Shown piece by piece: positions 49,277 through 58,499 of a stretch of 64,000 nt of DNA. The DNA is taken from assembly GCA_017437125.1 (NCBI GenBank), contig JAFSBV010000017.1, positions 1 to 64,000 on the forward strand, written 5' to 3'. Within the stretch, counting starts at the first letter, position 1. Each line of letters opens with the position of its first letter. This stretch comes from Bacteroidales bacterium. GTDB lineage: Bacteria > Bacteroidota > Bacteroidia > Bacteroidales > UBA932. The notes beneath the pieces are model-generated. The model ran no database searches. It was not told the DNA's origin and saw only the letters and a list, made by a program, of their open reading frames with translations. A program made the translations under genes and the position numbers.

Positions 49277-50194
49277 ATGTATCTCAGAGATGTAATAAGG
49301 AAAGGTGTTGAAGCTCTCTCGCCGCTTTATCCTGAAAGGGAGGCACGCGAGATGGTTTTTGCATTGCTTGAGCATTATCTGGGAACCAAGCGTCATACAC
49401 ATGTGATCGAACCGGAATATGAGGTTGGTGTCGAGGAGGCATCTGCTGCTTTAGCGGCATTTGACAGGATGGCCTCCGGTGAGCCGCTTCAGTACGTCAC
49501 AGGAATTGCCGATTTCTATGGGCGTCAGTTCCACGTGACTCCCGATGTCCTCATTCCACGTCCTGAGACAGAACTCCTTTGCCGTAATGTGCTGGATATA
49601 TCAGGGAGTGCCGGTTCTCAGAAAACCAGGATCCTGGATCTCTGTACAGGCAGCGGGTGCATCGCATGGACGCTGGCGCTTGAACTGCCTGGCTCTGAGG
49701 TTACCGCTGTTGATATCTCCGATGGGGCATTGGAAGTCGCTGCATGTCAGGATTTTACTGATGAAATATCCCTTTCCGGTGCTCTTGCTCCGGATTTCGT
49801 CAAAGCAGATCTTCTGTCTCCCGAGATTTCTTTATGTCATCCTGAGCGAAGCGAAGGATCTTTTCCCAGCCATTTCGACATACTCGTCAGCAATCCTCCG
49901 TATGTCATGGAGTCAGAAAAGGCTCTGATGAGACCTAATGTCCTTGATCATGAACCTCACCTCGCTCTTTTTGTATCCGATGAAGATCCTCTGATATTCT
50001 ATAGGGCGGTAGCAGAATGGGCGCTTCAGCTTCTGAGGCCCGGTGGTTATGGAATCGTCGAGATAAATGAGGCCCTTGCATCCGGAACAGAGGACATATA
50101 TCGCGCCGTTGATTTCATCGATGTACATACCATAAAGGATCTGAATGACAAGGACAGGTTCGTGTTTTTCCGGAAAAGCGATGTTCCACGCTGA
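49277..50194 (+). CDS. prmC: Peptide chain release factor glutamine methyltransferase, with in-frame REP insertion
   Basis: The 305-residue product (start MYLRDVIRKGVEAL) methylates the GGQ glutamine of RF1 and RF2. DLCTGSGCIA binds SAM, RPETELL is a PrmC block, and the catalytic SNPPY is followed by VMESE and VLDHEPHLALFV. Between KADLL and FDILVSNPPY there are some 10 extra residues, CHPERSEGS and flanks, encoded by the repeat at 49836-49860. The site is a surface loop in the family, so the enzyme may still work. Confidence 0.92.
   Translation: MYLRDVIRKGVEALSPLYPEREAREMVFALLEHYLGTKRHTHVIEPEYEVGVEEASAALAAFDRMASGEPLQYVTGIADFYGRQFHVTPDVLIPRPETELLCRNVLDISGSAGSQKTRILDLCTGSGCIAWTLALELPGSEVTAVDISDGALEVAACQDFTDEISLSGALAPDFVKADLLSPEISLCHPERSEGSFPSHFDILVSNPPYVMESEKALMRPNVLDHEPHLALFVSDEDPLIFYRAVAEWALQLLRPGGYGIVEINEALASGTEDIYRAVDFIDVHTIKDLNDKDRFVFFRKSDVPR
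49836..49860 (+). repeat. REP-like palindrome inside prmC
   Basis: GTCATCCTGAGCGAAGCGAAGGATC is of the well-known kind whose translation gives CHPERSEGS; here it is read in frame within prmC. ATCCT and AGGAT form the stem. It matches the build of the repeats at 19371, 19725 and 23946. Confidence 0.8.
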
Positions 50195-50287
50195 TTTCGT
50201 GGAACAATTAGTTTCATTTTTATAAAAAATCAAACTAATATTCACATATGAATATGGCATCTGCATATCTGTAGAGCCGATTTTTGA

Positions 50288-50322
50288 AATTAGCCGTTTA
50301 CTTTTTGAGTAAACGGCTAATT
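50288..50322. terminator. Perfect 15-bp hairpin before the lipoprotein gene
   Basis: AATTAGCCGTTTACT (50288-50302) pairs fully with 50308-50322 around TTTTG. It lies 94 bases past prmC and 25 before the next ATG. No T-run follows on either strand. It may end the prmC transcript or act on the next one; GAACTTTG (50328-50335) after it is one base off the -7 consensus. Confidence 0.55.
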
Positions 50323-50346
50323 GTCTTGAACTTTGCATCAGAAAAA

Positions 50347-51564
50347 ATGAAGAAGAGTATGGAAAGAATGATGACGGTTGTTGCTGCGGCCTTTGCTCTG
50401 ATCATTACCGCAGCGTCGTGCGAGATTCTGGACAATGATCCGGACAAGCATGTCAGTGAAAAGGAAGATTCTACATATGTCGGTCTGGAAGAAGTGGCTC
50501 AGATACTGTCCTTGATCCCTCTGCAGAAAAATCATATCCATGAAGTGTATTCTGCGGTCACTTCTTCTTCCGGCAATGGATATGACGAGGAATATACCAT
50601 GAAGGATCTGTTCCAAAGCCCTGGAGCCGGGGTGGGAGACAGTGAGGTCAAAGGAGGAACCCTCTATGATGATCCACTCAGGAATCTCATAGAAGATGCT
50701 GTAAGATCTCTGTGCGAGACTAAGGCGGAAGGGTGGTCCTGGACGGATCCTGATGGTTTTCTGAATGCTTTGACTGAATCGGATATTCAGATATATTGGC
50801 CTTTTTCGGAAGAATGGGACGGCAGGACGATGCCTGTCATAACATTCGATCCGGAAGATGGGTCGGAAGTCAATGTTGGTTACAGGTTTTTGGACGATGA
50901 TGGTTTCCGCCGAGTGGAAGAGATAGTTGTTGATGAGGCGGTTGCAGCAGTGGAGCCGGTCTGGGTTGTGAACAGGAATTCGGATGCAGGATTTACTACA
51001 CTTGAGATGTTGAGGAGGGAGGATCCGTGTTGGGGAGAAGGAGGCGGAAACATTGTCGTCAGACCTCAGACGAGATCAGAGAAGCCGATGAAGGCTCTGA
51101 TTCTCAGGGATTTCACGATGAAAAGGAATTATGATTCATGGTTTGCCGGAGCGTCGGAGTTCTTCGTCAAGATCGGCTACATGGAGGATTTTACAGCAAC
51201 TACGGAGGCTGAGCTCAGACTTTATGAACCGACTGTGACGGACTTCATGATTGTAGTAAAGAGGAATCAGGTGGGAATACCTCAGAATTTCAATGCTATT
51301 CTGATGTCTGACTGGTCTGAGAATGCCGATGCCTGCGCATTCATGATCACAGAAGATGACGGAGGCACGCGGACTGAATGGTCCAGCAAGGCCAAGGTCT
51401 TTGTGGCAGGCAAAAGCTATGGAGTGGAGATAAGTATTCCTATGAATGAAAGGGATGATGTCGTGTGGAGGGGAAAGCTGGCCGGTACATGGCTTGAGAG
51501 ATGCAACGGCGAATCATGGCCTTTCGGAGATGTTGACCTGACGTTCGAGGTTGTGCAGATCTAA
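50347..51564 (+). CDS. Putative lipoprotein of unknown function
   Basis: The 405-residue product (start MKKSMERMM) has a lipoprotein signal, AFALIITAASC, with Cys about residue 22. No domain is recognised. Residues about 30-190 are acidic and rich in Asp/Glu (DDPLRNLIEDAVRSLCETKA). A basic and Arg-rich stretch (VVRPQTRSEKPMKALILRDF) is followed by beta-like segments to the end. The late GEISIPMNERDDVVWRG-type repeats do not match a family I know. Surface or periplasmic location is likely. It overlaps the converging U32 gene by 4 bases. Confidence 0.75.
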   Translation: MKKSMERMMTVVAAAFALIITAASCEILDNDPDKHVSEKEDSTYVGLEEVAQILSLIPLQKNHIHEVYSAVTSSSGNGYDEEYTMKDLFQSPGAGVGDSEVKGGTLYDDPLRNLIEDAVRSLCETKAEGWSWTDPDGFLNALTESDIQIYWPFSEEWDGRTMPVITFDPEDGSEVNVGYRFLDDDGFRRVEEIVVDEAVAAVEPVWVVNRNSDAGFTTLEMLRREDPCWGEGGGNIVVRPQTRSEKPMKALILRDFTMKRNYDSWFAGASEFFVKIGYMEDFTATTEAELRLYEPTVTDFMIVVKRNQVGIPQNFNAILMSDWSENADACAFMITEDDGGTRTEWSSKAKVFVAGKSYGVEISIPMNERDDVVWRGKLAGTWLERCNGESWPFGDVDLTFEVVQI

Positions 51565-53432
51565 GCTTCGACAACAGTCATCTCGCAGTTTCTGCAGTCG
51601 AAATGCAGGGCGAAGCGTTGACCGTTGTTCAAAAGGAACAGAGGCTTGATGTTTCTGCAGCCGTGATGTACGGGGCAGATTCCCAGCTCATATCTGATGC
51701 AGTACTTTGTCCTCATCAGCTCTGCCGAAGGTTCGTGAGTGAGTTCATATGCTTCAGCAATATCGACTGAAGCACCGGCTTCAAGATATAATTGTTTGGA
51801 AAGGTGATTTGAAATATTGTTTTGGTAAACGGTGTCTTTCTGAGGGAACGGTTTCGTTACTTTTCCCGGCTTCCTCAGAAGGATGCCTTTCTTTCCGCAT
51901 GGCCTTGAATCCAGTAATTCGGCAAGTTTTCTTCTTATGGCATTCAAAGATGCTGAAGTCATGAACGGGAGGCCCTGACCGGCTGATATATCCCCGATGA
52001 GGAATCTGTATCCGCCTGTTGACTTCCCGATCTGTCCCTGGATCATCTCCATCATCCTGCCGAAGTTGTTTGCAGTCTGGTCACCTGCCTGAAATACCTC
52101 GGAAACGGAACGTCCGTCTTCGCTGAGTGCAGTGGCAGAGACTGACCATATTCCATCCTTTGATGAAAAATCCAGAGATACTGCAGCTGAAATGCTGCGC
52201 TGGCAGACCTGTCTTTCTATTTCCTTTTCAAAAGCCTGGTTTATGTTTCTGAATATGACGGCTCCTGTGAACAGGGAACCGTTGCTTTTGCATCTGATCG
52301 TATTGCCTGAACATACGTCACCACGGAATCCTGCGACGCTTCCGTCTCTGGCGACGAATGAAAAACCGTCACCGTTGTTCAGTACGATGTCCCTTCTTCT
52401 CAGCTTCAGCACGACAGAAGACCTTTCCTTGTTCAGCCCGGTGACTACGCCGATTTCTTCTCCCATCGACTTTGCGGCATCCATTGACGCCCACTTTCCT
52501 CGCCTGCCGTCGATGAAAAGCTCGGTATAGCCGCGGTTGAATGTCTTTGTCGTATCGGGAGTGAACCCTCCGGTTACCTGTCCGTATGATCCTCTTTCGT
52601 AATCTTCAGGATTTCTTCTTACTATTTCGTCCAAAGCAAGCGAATAGTCCCTTACGACGTTTCTTACGTAGGATTCATTCTTCAGGCGGCCTTCAATCTT
52701 GAATGACGTGATACCGGCATCAGCCAGATCTTTCAGTCTTGCCTTCAGATTGTAGTCCTTGAGAGAAAGCAGGGCCTTGTCCTTGACCAGAACCTTTCCG
52801 TCCGAGTCAATAAGGTCATAACGTGAACGGCAGGCCTGGATACATGCACCTCTGTTGGCGCTCCTGCCGGCTATCTTTTCCGAAAGGTAGCACTGGCCGC
52901 TGTAGCAGACACATAAGGCTCCATGAACGAAGAATTCCAGTTCGCAGCTTACTGCCTTGCGGATGGCCTTTATCTGATCCAGCGACAGTTCCCTTTCAAG
53001 AATCAGCCTTGAGAATCCCAGGCCTTCAAGGAATACTGCATGTTCCGGTGTCCTGATCGCGCACTGTGTCGAGGCATGGAGAGGAATGCGGAAATCTTCC
53101 TTCATGTTTCCGATTCCTTCAGATGCCATCTTCACGACGGCCATATCCTGTACTATCAGAGCGTCGGCTCCGGCTTCCTGCACATCCAGCATCTGCCTGT
53201 ATGCGGCCTCGAGTTCGTCGTCATATAGTATCGTGTTCAGAGCCACGAATATACGTGCTCCGAATCTGTGGGCATGACTGCACAGCTTCCTGATGTCATC
53301 GATGGAGTTGCCTGCAGCCTGACGCGCTCCGAACTGTGGTCCGGCAATATACACAGCATCGGCACCGCAGTCTATTGCCGCGATGCCGATCTGTGCGTCT
53401 CTTGCCGGAGCAAGCAGTTCAAGCTGTCTCAT
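51561..53432 (-). CDS. Peptidase U32 family protein (RlhA/TrhP-like)
   Basis: The 623-residue product has the U32 TIM-barrel domain. LLAPARDAQIGIAAIDCGADAVYIAGPQFGAR opens it, and FVHGALCVCYSGQCYLSE with NRGACIQACR carries the conserved Cys set. RlhA and TrhP are U32 proteins that hydroxylate 23S rRNA or tRNA; the long version with an extra C-terminal part is nearer to them than to classic collagenases. A Cys-rich tail (CIRYELGICPVHHGCRN) could hold a metal centre. It follows the TPR gene by 3 bases. Confidence 0.88.
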   Translation of the reverse strand: MRQLELLAPARDAQIGIAAIDCGADAVYIAGPQFGARQAAGNSIDDIRKLCSHAHRFGARIFVALNTILYDDELEAAYRQMLDVQEAGADALIVQDMAVVKMASEGIGNMKEDFRIPLHASTQCAIRTPEHAVFLEGLGFSRLILERELSLDQIKAIRKAVSCELEFFVHGALCVCYSGQCYLSEKIAGRSANRGACIQACRSRYDLIDSDGKVLVKDKALLSLKDYNLKARLKDLADAGITSFKIEGRLKNESYVRNVVRDYSLALDEIVRRNPEDYERGSYGQVTGGFTPDTTKTFNRGYTELFIDGRRGKWASMDAAKSMGEEIGVVTGLNKERSSVVLKLRRRDIVLNNGDGFSFVARDGSVAGFRGDVCSGNTIRCKSNGSLFTGAVIFRNINQAFEKEIERQVCQRSISAAVSLDFSSKDGIWSVSATALSEDGRSVSEVFQAGDQTANNFGRMMEMIQGQIGKSTGGYRFLIGDISAGQGLPFMTSASLNAIRRKLAELLDSRPCGKKGILLRKPGKVTKPFPQKDTVYQNNISNHLSKQLYLEAGASVDIAEAYELTHEPSAELMRTKYCIRYELGICPVHHGCRNIKPLFLLNNGQRFALHFDCRNCEMTVVEA

Positions 53433-53435
53433 TCC

Positions 53436-54377
53436 TTAGAGGGTCTTGAGCTGCTCCTGTGCTGTAGCACCGAACTGAGGATCATTTACGATCTTCTCAT
53501 AGTACTCCTTAGCCTTGGCCTTGTTGCCAGCCTGCTGATAAAGAACTGCGATTGTGCAGATGATTCCGCCTGCATCCTTTGCGTTAGGAGTAACCTCAAG
53601 ATACTTCTCGTATGCTGCGATGCACTCGTTGTTCTTTCCGAGCTTCTGAAGTGCGCTTGCTGTAAGCTTGTAAGCGTTACCGTTCTCAAGAGCCTCGTTT
53701 GACTTTGCAGCGAAGTCGATAACTTCCTGATAGTTCTTTGCCTTGTTGCTTGCCTGAGCCTTCTTGAGGTAGATGTTAGAGAGGATCTTGGCAGCATTCT
53801 TCTCCTGACCGTTGGCCTTTGCAGTCTCGAGAGCAGTGATAGCCTCGTCAAGCTTGCCTGAGTTCATGTAAGCCTGTCCGAGCTGGATTGCTGTAGCACC
53901 GTTTGCAGGGTCCATCTCAAGAACCTTTGTGAAGCATGTGATAGCTGTAGCGAAGTCCTTTGCCTTCATGGCAGCCTTACCCTCTGTGTTGAACTTGAGC
54001 ATCTCGGTCTGACCGATGAGGTCAGCAGCCTCAGTTGCAATTTCAGCCTCGCCGTAACCCTCTGCAACTTCCTTTGCCTGCTGGAATGCTGTGATTGCAC
54101 CGTCAAAGTCCTTTGCGTTATAAAGATCCTTTGCCATGCTGAGGTAAGCCGAGCAGATAGCCTTCTTGCAGTTTGCTACAAGGTCTGCACCCTCATCACC
54201 AAGAGCCTCACCCATTGTAAGAGCTGACTGGAAATACTCGATGGCAGCGCTGTTGTTGCCCATCTGGAGCTCCATAGCACCATTGTTGTAAGACTCGGTA
54301 GCCTGGTTGATGTCCTGTGCTGAAAGCACGCCAGCTGTCATTGCGACTGCTGCAAAAAAGAGGAAAATCCTTTTCAT
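53436..54377 (-). CDS. Exported tetratricopeptide-repeat protein
   Basis: The 313-residue product has a signal peptide ending ...GVLSAQ. Then come at least five TPR-type helical pairs (GNNSAAIEYFQSALTMGEALG, DFDGAITAFQQAKEVAEGYG, DFATAITCFTKVLEMDPANG, GKLDEAITALETAKANGQ, GKNNECIAAYEKYLEVTPNA). It is an Ala-rich scaffold in the periplasm. The partner is unknown. It heads a two-gene operon with U32 and is divergent from the M16-like gene. Confidence 0.87.
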   Translation of the reverse strand: MKRIFLFFAAVAMTAGVLSAQDINQATESYNNGAMELQMGNNSAAIEYFQSALTMGEALGDEGADLVANCKKAICSAYLSMAKDLYNAKDFDGAITAFQQAKEVAEGYGEAEIATEAADLIGQTEMLKFNTEGKAAMKAKDFATAITCFTKVLEMDPANGATAIQLGQAYMNSGKLDEAITALETAKANGQEKNAAKILSNIYLKKAQASNKAKNYQEVIDFAAKSNEALENGNAYKLTASALQKLGKNNECIAAYEKYLEVTPNAKDAGGIICTIAVLYQQAGNKAKAKEYYEKIVNDPQFGATAQEQLKTL

Positions 54378-54438
54378 AGTAATCGATTTTATTTTAATGA
54401 ATTATTGTCCATTTTACCGCATAATGTTATGCAAAATG

Positions 54439-54471
54439 CAAAAATAGGAATTTTTTATCGTATTTTTGCAA
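54439..54471 (-). promoter_or_regulatory. Promoter of the TPR-U32 operon
   Basis: The minus strand has TTG (54469-54471), a 22-base gap, and TATTTTTG (54439-54446). It overlaps the plus-strand promoter at 54461-54468, so the two start sites may compete. Confidence 0.55.
54461..54468 (+). promoter_or_regulatory. -7 promoter element for the M16-like gene
   Basis: TATTTTTG fits TAnnTTTG, 22 bases before the ATG at 54491. It lies opposite the -33 region of the divergent promoter. Confidence 0.5.
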
Positions 54472-54490
54472 TCAGCAATAGGAAATATTT

Positions 54491-57121
54491 ATGAGTTCAG
54501 GTTATAGACAGATATTTACAGTACTTGCGACGTTATTGTTGGCAATAACCATGCCAGCGCAGGAGATTCCGGTTCTTCCGGATGATCCTTCTGTTCTGAA
54601 GGGTGTGATGCCTGACGGAATGGCTTATTATCTTGTGTCGAATCCCACAGACAAGGGAACTGCGGACTTCGCTCTCGTGCAGAAGACAGGATATATGTCT
54701 GTTCCTGATTCCCTTTCCGGAAGGATAAATGAAATCGCCAGAGAGGCACTGAAAGAACTTCCAAGATTCAGACCTTCAGATACGCATTCCTTTCTCTCCC
54801 GTCATGGAATCGCCCCCGGAAGATCTGGTTATGTCAAGGTTACGGAAGATGCAACAGTGTTTCGTCTTGAAAATGTCTCTCTTTCGGACGGGACAGCGGT
54901 TCTTGACTCTGCTCTGCTGATGCTTATGGATATAGCCGACAGGGCATCCTGGTCTCGGGATGAAGTCCTCCGCAATTGGTATGCTCCTGCAGATCAGGCA
55001 ATAATCGTTTCCGGTGACATCGATGCAAAGGCGGTTGCGGGGAAACTTGTCAACATGTCCTATATGATTCCGGCAAAGGAGCAGCTTGCCCGTCCGGTTC
55101 ATGTATGGCAGGAGCACGAAGATATGGTCTTCATTGCCGACACGTCCGCTCTTTCTCCGGTTACGGATATTTCCATGACATGGGTGTCGCAGAGGGTTCC
55201 TCGGGAATATATGAACACTGTCCAGCCTGCCATGTTTGAAATGGCTGTGAATACCTTGGGGGAAATTACCGTCGGGAGAATCCGCAAATCCCTGGAGGAT
55301 AAGGGGATAGGGGTATATGACGTATATTACGAACATGTGTGCAGCGAATCTTCTCCATATGACGATGCATTTGCTGTCCATGCCGTTGTCCGAAGTCAGG
55401 ATGCAGAAGAGACGCTTTCGGCAGTAACTGAGGTCATGGCGTCCATAGATGCGGCTGGTGCCGGAAAGGATGAGTATCTTCTCGCGGAAGTGATGTGCCT
55501 CGAAGAAATGGAACAGGGAGCTTTCGATGCAATGAAGATGAATTCGGATTATGTTGACAGATGCATGAATTCCTTCCTGTACAACTCATCTCTTGCCTCC
55601 CCTAAGGAAAGGCTTGACTTTCACAGATCACGCAATCTCCCGGATTCGATGCGTCTGAGACTTTTCAATGACATTGCCATGGCCCTGCTGGACAGTTCGG
55701 CCAATCTTACAGTAAGATGTAATGGCGATTCCCTTGTCCTCAGAACGATCTTCGACTCTGTCTGGAGAGCTTCTGCGGCGAAGCCCGGCCTGCATCCTTC
55801 TGCTATGAACATGACCGATACGGTAAGCTTTCCGGGTCCTTCTCCGAAGGTAAGGTTGAAGACTTCTAAGAAAGAACATGTCTCGGGAGGAACAATATGG
55901 ACATTCTCGAACGGCTTCAAGGTCATCTACAAGAAGATGAAGTCGGACCGAATGTACTATACCATGGCGGTCAACGGAGGATATGGCAGCATAAAGGGAC
56001 TGGAGGCCGGTGAAGGGGCGTTCATCTCCGATTATCTCGATCTATGTCATATCGCGGGGCTGAAGGCCGGCACATTCAAGGATATTCTCAGAAGAGAGGG
56101 CATATCCATGGATATGACTGTCAATCTTTCCAATACCATGATCGGAGGATATGCTCCGGTTGACAGGATGCAGCTCCTGCTCAGGTCTCTGCTTGCTGTC
56201 GCAAATGAAAGGACAAGGGATGACAGGGCTTTCGGTTATTACAAGGAGTGCGAGAATCTTGCGCTGGAGTTTGATGAAGGCAGCTTCAAGGCAAGGATGA
56301 CTGCCATAGACAGCATCATGTGTCCGGATTACAGATATTCTCCATACAAGTCTGCCGGAAAGATGACGGCCGGATTCCAGGACAAGGTGGAGGGTTTCCT
56401 TGACGATATGTCTTCAAGAATGAACGACGGAGTGCTTGTCCTTGTGGGAGATATGGATGAGGAAAGGCTGAAGAAGCTTCTTTCGGAATATGCAGGTGGG
56501 TTCAGGACTCAGGATGTGGCATTCAGAAGGCCGGTAGTCAGGTATCAGCCTGTTTCAGGATGGTCCACATATACGGTCGAGGGTGACAGGAACTGCCTGG
56601 ATGTGGTAGTTTCTGCCAGAATGCCGGTGACTGCGGAGAATTACATCGCCGCCGATCTTGCAGCTTCTGTCCTGAAGCGCAGGCTGACGGAGGTTCTGAC
56701 TGACTCGGGAATGCATGTGGATGTCACATATAATTGCAGGATATATCCGGAAGAAAGGCTTAATGTGGTCATTTCCCTGTCGGAAATATCTCCGGAGGGC
56801 TTTGCTTCCGGTCATGTTACCGATACTCCGATAGAGGCTCTCGCAAAAGTTCGTCCGGTGCTTTCGGAACTTGACGTCATGGAGGTGAGCGACGATGGAC
56901 TCAAGTACTTCAAGGACAGACTGAAGAACATGATATCCATTGAAATGAAGGATCCGGCATATTGGGTGGATGCCATCGTGCTCAGATATCTCGACGGAAA
57001 GGATCTGTCAACCAATTATGCATCGAAGATAGATGCTGTGAATGCGTCAAGGGTCCAGTCGGTTCTGGACATGCTCGATGCAGGATCCAAGGTGGAATAT
57101 GTAACAAGCAAGAAATATTGA
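54491..57121 (+). CDS. M16 (insulinase-like) protein lacking the zinc motif
   Basis: The 876-residue product has a signal peptide (FTVLATLLLAITMPAQ). The build is of two M16 halves, with N-terminal GVMPDGMAYYLVSNP and the second half opening VSGGTIWTFSNGFKVIYKKMKSDRMYYTMAVNGGYGS, as in Bacteroidota M16 proteins. The zinc site HxxEH is absent: the expected spot reads INEIAREALKELPRF. Residues for the distal Glu and Arg/Tyr pair are also not evident. It is probably an inactive scaffold or partner of an active M16, as in mitochondrial core proteins. Confidence 0.8.
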   Translation: MSSGYRQIFTVLATLLLAITMPAQEIPVLPDDPSVLKGVMPDGMAYYLVSNPTDKGTADFALVQKTGYMSVPDSLSGRINEIAREALKELPRFRPSDTHSFLSRHGIAPGRSGYVKVTEDATVFRLENVSLSDGTAVLDSALLMLMDIADRASWSRDEVLRNWYAPADQAIIVSGDIDAKAVAGKLVNMSYMIPAKEQLARPVHVWQEHEDMVFIADTSALSPVTDISMTWVSQRVPREYMNTVQPAMFEMAVNTLGEITVGRIRKSLEDKGIGVYDVYYEHVCSESSPYDDAFAVHAVVRSQDAEETLSAVTEVMASIDAAGAGKDEYLLAEVMCLEEMEQGAFDAMKMNSDYVDRCMNSFLYNSSLASPKERLDFHRSRNLPDSMRLRLFNDIAMALLDSSANLTVRCNGDSLVLRTIFDSVWRASAAKPGLHPSAMNMTDTVSFPGPSPKVRLKTSKKEHVSGGTIWTFSNGFKVIYKKMKSDRMYYTMAVNGGYGSIKGLEAGEGAFISDYLDLCHIAGLKAGTFKDILRREGISMDMTVNLSNTMIGGYAPVDRMQLLLRSLLAVANERTRDDRAFGYYKECENLALEFDEGSFKARMTAIDSIMCPDYRYSPYKSAGKMTAGFQDKVEGFLDDMSSRMNDGVLVLVGDMDEERLKKLLSEYAGGFRTQDVAFRRPVVRYQPVSGWSTYTVEGDRNCLDVVVSARMPVTAENYIAADLAASVLKRRLTEVLTDSGMHVDVTYNCRIYPEERLNVVISLSEISPEGFASGHVTDTPIEALAKVRPVLSELDVMEVSDDGLKYFKDRLKNMISIEMKDPAYWVDAIVLRYLDGKDLSTNYASKIDAVNASRVQSVLDMLDAGSKVEYVTSKKY

Positions 57122-57123
57122 TT

Positions 57124-57720
57124 ATGTATCACGGAACAATAATCCAGATTGATGACTGCCTCGTTTCAGAGGAGATACTTACAGAGTATTTTGCATGTGA
57201 TTATGAAAAATGCAAGGGCTGCTGCTGTGTTATCGGTGACAGCGGTGCTCCGATGGAGGAATGCGAGGCTGAGGCCATAGAAAAGAACTATCATATATTC
57301 TCTCCGATCATGTCTGATGAGGGTCGTGCTGCTGTAGCTGCGAAAGGATTTTATGAGATCGATATGGATGGTGACATGGTCACCCCTCTCGTTCCAGGCA
57401 GCGAAGAATGTGCATATACCTTGTTTGATGAGGATGGAAACTGCTTCTGCTCGATGGAGAGGTGCTGGTTCCAGGGAAAGGGCGACTTCCGCAAGCCGAT
57501 TTCATGCTGGCTTTATCCGATCCGTATCACTCAGCTCAGCAACGGAACCAGGGCTCTGAACCTGCACAGATGGCATATCTGTCAGGATGCATTCGCCAAG
57601 GGTAAGAAAGAAAAGGTCCGCGTATATGAATTTCTACGCGAACCTATAGAACGATACTTCGGCGAGGAGTTCTACTCGGCCTTGTCTGAGGCTGCCAAGA
57701 TGCTCAATGCGGACTCATAG
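57124..57720 (+). CDS. DUF3109 family protein
   Basis: The 198-residue product begins MYHGTIIQIDDCLVS. It holds a Cys cluster CDYEKCKGCCCV (about 23-34), followed by later Cys (CAYTLFDEDGNCFCSMERC) and GDFRKPISCWLYPIRI. The DUF3109/YkgJ-like pattern suggests a metal- or Fe-S-binding protein; the partners are not known. Start at 57124 is chosen over an earlier in-frame start inside the preceding gene. It follows the M16-like gene by 2 bases. Confidence 0.88.
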   Translation: MYHGTIIQIDDCLVSEEILTEYFACDYEKCKGCCCVIGDSGAPMEECEAEAIEKNYHIFSPIMSDEGRAAVAAKGFYEIDMDGDMVTPLVPGSEECAYTLFDEDGNCFCSMERCWFQGKGDFRKPISCWLYPIRITQLSNGTRALNLHRWHICQDAFAKGKKEKVRVYEFLREPIERYFGEEFYSALSEAAKMLNADS

Positions 57721-57884
57721 TCTTCTGCATTGACTTTCAGTTCGATCTTCTCCCATGAGATAGAGGGATATGGCGATACCTCTCCGAATACTTCTGCTCT
57801 GATTCCGTTGGATTCGAGCAGACCCTTGCTTATACTGGCCAGCATGGGGTCAGCAAATTTCGCTACAGTCTTCAGGTCTTCCAT
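57672..57884 (-). CDS. DUF2007 domain protein
   Basis: The 70-residue product MEDLKTVAKFADPMLASISKG... has the DUF2007 pattern: a short alpha/beta fold with LLESNGIRAEVFGE and IELKVNAEDYESALSIL. It is a putative signal-transducing domain in Bacteroidota. It overlaps the 3' end of the converging DUF3109 gene by 49 bases, unusual but tolerable for converging genes. Confidence 0.82.
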   Translation of the reverse strand: MEDLKTVAKFADPMLASISKGLLESNGIRAEVFGEVSPYPSISWEKIELKVNAEDYESALSILAASDKAE

Positions 57885-57910
57885 GACTAAAAGATTAAAT
57901 GGTTATTCTA

Positions 57911-58384
57911 TCACTGCGCTTCATTGAGAGGCGGCAGTCTGTATTCCAGTCCTGTGGCAAAAGTGATGACATCCTTTCTGAGGCCTTCCATTGCGAATCC
58001 GTCTTCTGCCTTTCTGACAGTGATCCTGTCCTCACCCATCTTTGATATCTTCGCGATGATGTCCCTGCGTCTGAAGGTCACTGCATCGGCGGTTTCGGTT
58101 TCGAGCTTGAAAGGCTTCTCGCTGAAATATTTCACAGCCGCATTCCTGACGTCATCCCATGAACCGGTCGTCTCCAGCTTCCTGCATACGAATCCGAACT
58201 TGGGATACACTGCCGCTACCAATGCAAAAAATATGGCAATCTTCCACAAAGAGCTGTATCCGCCCTCAAAAATAGTGTCGATATTGCCCTCTACTGCTCC
58301 TATTGCGACGAGAACCAGAATGATTGCAGTCGTTAGAAATGCAAAATAAAAGAAATACTTGACTGATCTGATGAAATATTTCAT
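57911..58384 (-). CDS. Small membrane protein of unknown function
   Basis: The 157-residue product has two hydrophobic segments (about 12-30 and 44-62). A soluble C-terminal domain follows, with FSEKPFKLETETADAVTFRRRD and EDRITVRKAEDGFAMEGLRKDV, of mixed charge. I do not recognise a family. It is 26 bases upstream of DUF2007 on the same strand, so the two may be cotranscribed. Confidence 0.78.
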   Translation of the reverse strand: MKYFIRSVKYFFYFAFLTTAIILVLVAIGAVEGNIDTIFEGGYSSLWKIAIFFALVAAVYPKFGFVCRKLETTGSWDDVRNAAVKYFSEKPFKLETETADAVTFRRRDIIAKISKMGEDRITVRKAEDGFAMEGLRKDVITFATGLEYRLPPLNEAQ

Positions 58385-58451
58385 GGCTTCAAATTTGCGG
58401 TGGTTTTACATGTAACATACATACAAATATAAGAAAAATCCGATATTTTGC

Positions 58452-58459
58452 TATCTTTG
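58452..58459 (+). promoter_or_regulatory. -7 promoter element for the coiled-coil gene
   Basis: TATCTTTG fits TAnnTTTG, 41 bases before the ATG. TTTTG lies just upstream, too close to be a -33 box. Confidence 0.5.
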
Positions 58460-58499
58460 CGCGTACAAAGAGAATATTAATAATCCAAAACAGATAGAA

